Shown here: positions 5,118-5,178 of the stretch, piece by piece
Layout of the letters: each line of letters starts with the position of its first letter
Position numbering within the stretch: position 1 is the first letter of the stretch
DNA from: a bacterium
GTDB taxonomy: Bacteria; Zhuqueibacterota; Zhuqueibacteria; Thermofontimicrobiales; Thermofontimicrobiaceae
Length of the DNA stretch: 5,178 nt
Assembly (NCBI GenBank): GCA_011046315.1
Contig: DSAU01000340.1
Location: forward strand, 1 to 5,178
Direction: 5' to 3'
Program-made: the position numbers and the translations under genes
The notes under the pieces: generated by a model
Told to the model about the DNA's origin: nothing
Seen by the model: the letters and a program-made list of their open reading frames with translations, nothing else
Databases searched by the model: none

Positions 5118-5178
5118 AATACAATATGAAATTTCTACCTTTAATGAGTATAGTTACGCTTTTCCAAATGGTAATAAA

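Noticed and set aside
5126..5178. Start of a plus-strand gene (ATG at 5126, MKFLPLMSIVTLF...)
   Set aside because: Hydrophobic and open to the window edge, but only 17 codons are visible and no ribosome binding site precedes it; it cannot be supported without sequence beyond 5178.

Overview
All genes supported here lie on the minus strand, so in transcription order the window reads from high to low coordinates. It holds a secreted protein of unknown function (4129-4917), then a four-gene tripartite RND efflux locus: TolC-type outer-membrane channel (2601-3893), small cupin (2245-2535), lipoprotein periplasmic adaptor (1200-2210) and the first 219 codons of an AcrB-type inner-membrane pump (657 to the window edge). 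A GxxExxY-family gene (743-1111) sits between the adaptor and pump genes.

The host is a Gram-negative (two-membrane) bacterium, because it has a TolC channel, a lipoprotein adaptor and an RND pump. Most starts have clear Shine-Dalgarno sequences (AGGAG, GGGAG, GGAG, GAGG), which argues against a typical Bacteroidota. Base composition looks moderate. The palindromic CACAGAG repeats, the GTCATTGCGA repeat, the GxxExxY gene and the cupin type together suggest, weakly, an environmental lineage of the FCB group such as Calditrichota or KSB1. This is inference only; no marker gene is present.

The noncoding DNA is dominated by repeats. Four copies of one hairpin element (GCCACAGAGACACAGAG ... CTCTGTGCCTCTGTGGC) lie at 679-736, 1132-1199, 3929-3996 and 4045-4112. 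Two of them bracket the GxxExxY gene tightly and form a 521-bp cassette that appears to have been inserted into the efflux operon. Without it the adaptor stop and pump start would be about 21 bp apart, and the pump's ribosome binding site lies just outside the cassette. The other two copies stand in tandem between the secreted-protein gene and tolC. A different palindrome of about 96 bp (5022-5117), with perfect 10-bp GTCATTGCGA ends, can fold as a cloverleaf or as a long hairpin and lies upstream of the secreted-protein gene.

The channel, adaptor and pump should assemble into one export machine spanning both membranes. The cupin has no histidine at all, so it is not a standard metal cupin; its role in the efflux operon is unknown. 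No transcription regulator is visible. The most interesting candidate for an undescribed system is the pairing of a PD-(D/E)xK-like GxxExxY protein with its flanking palindromes.
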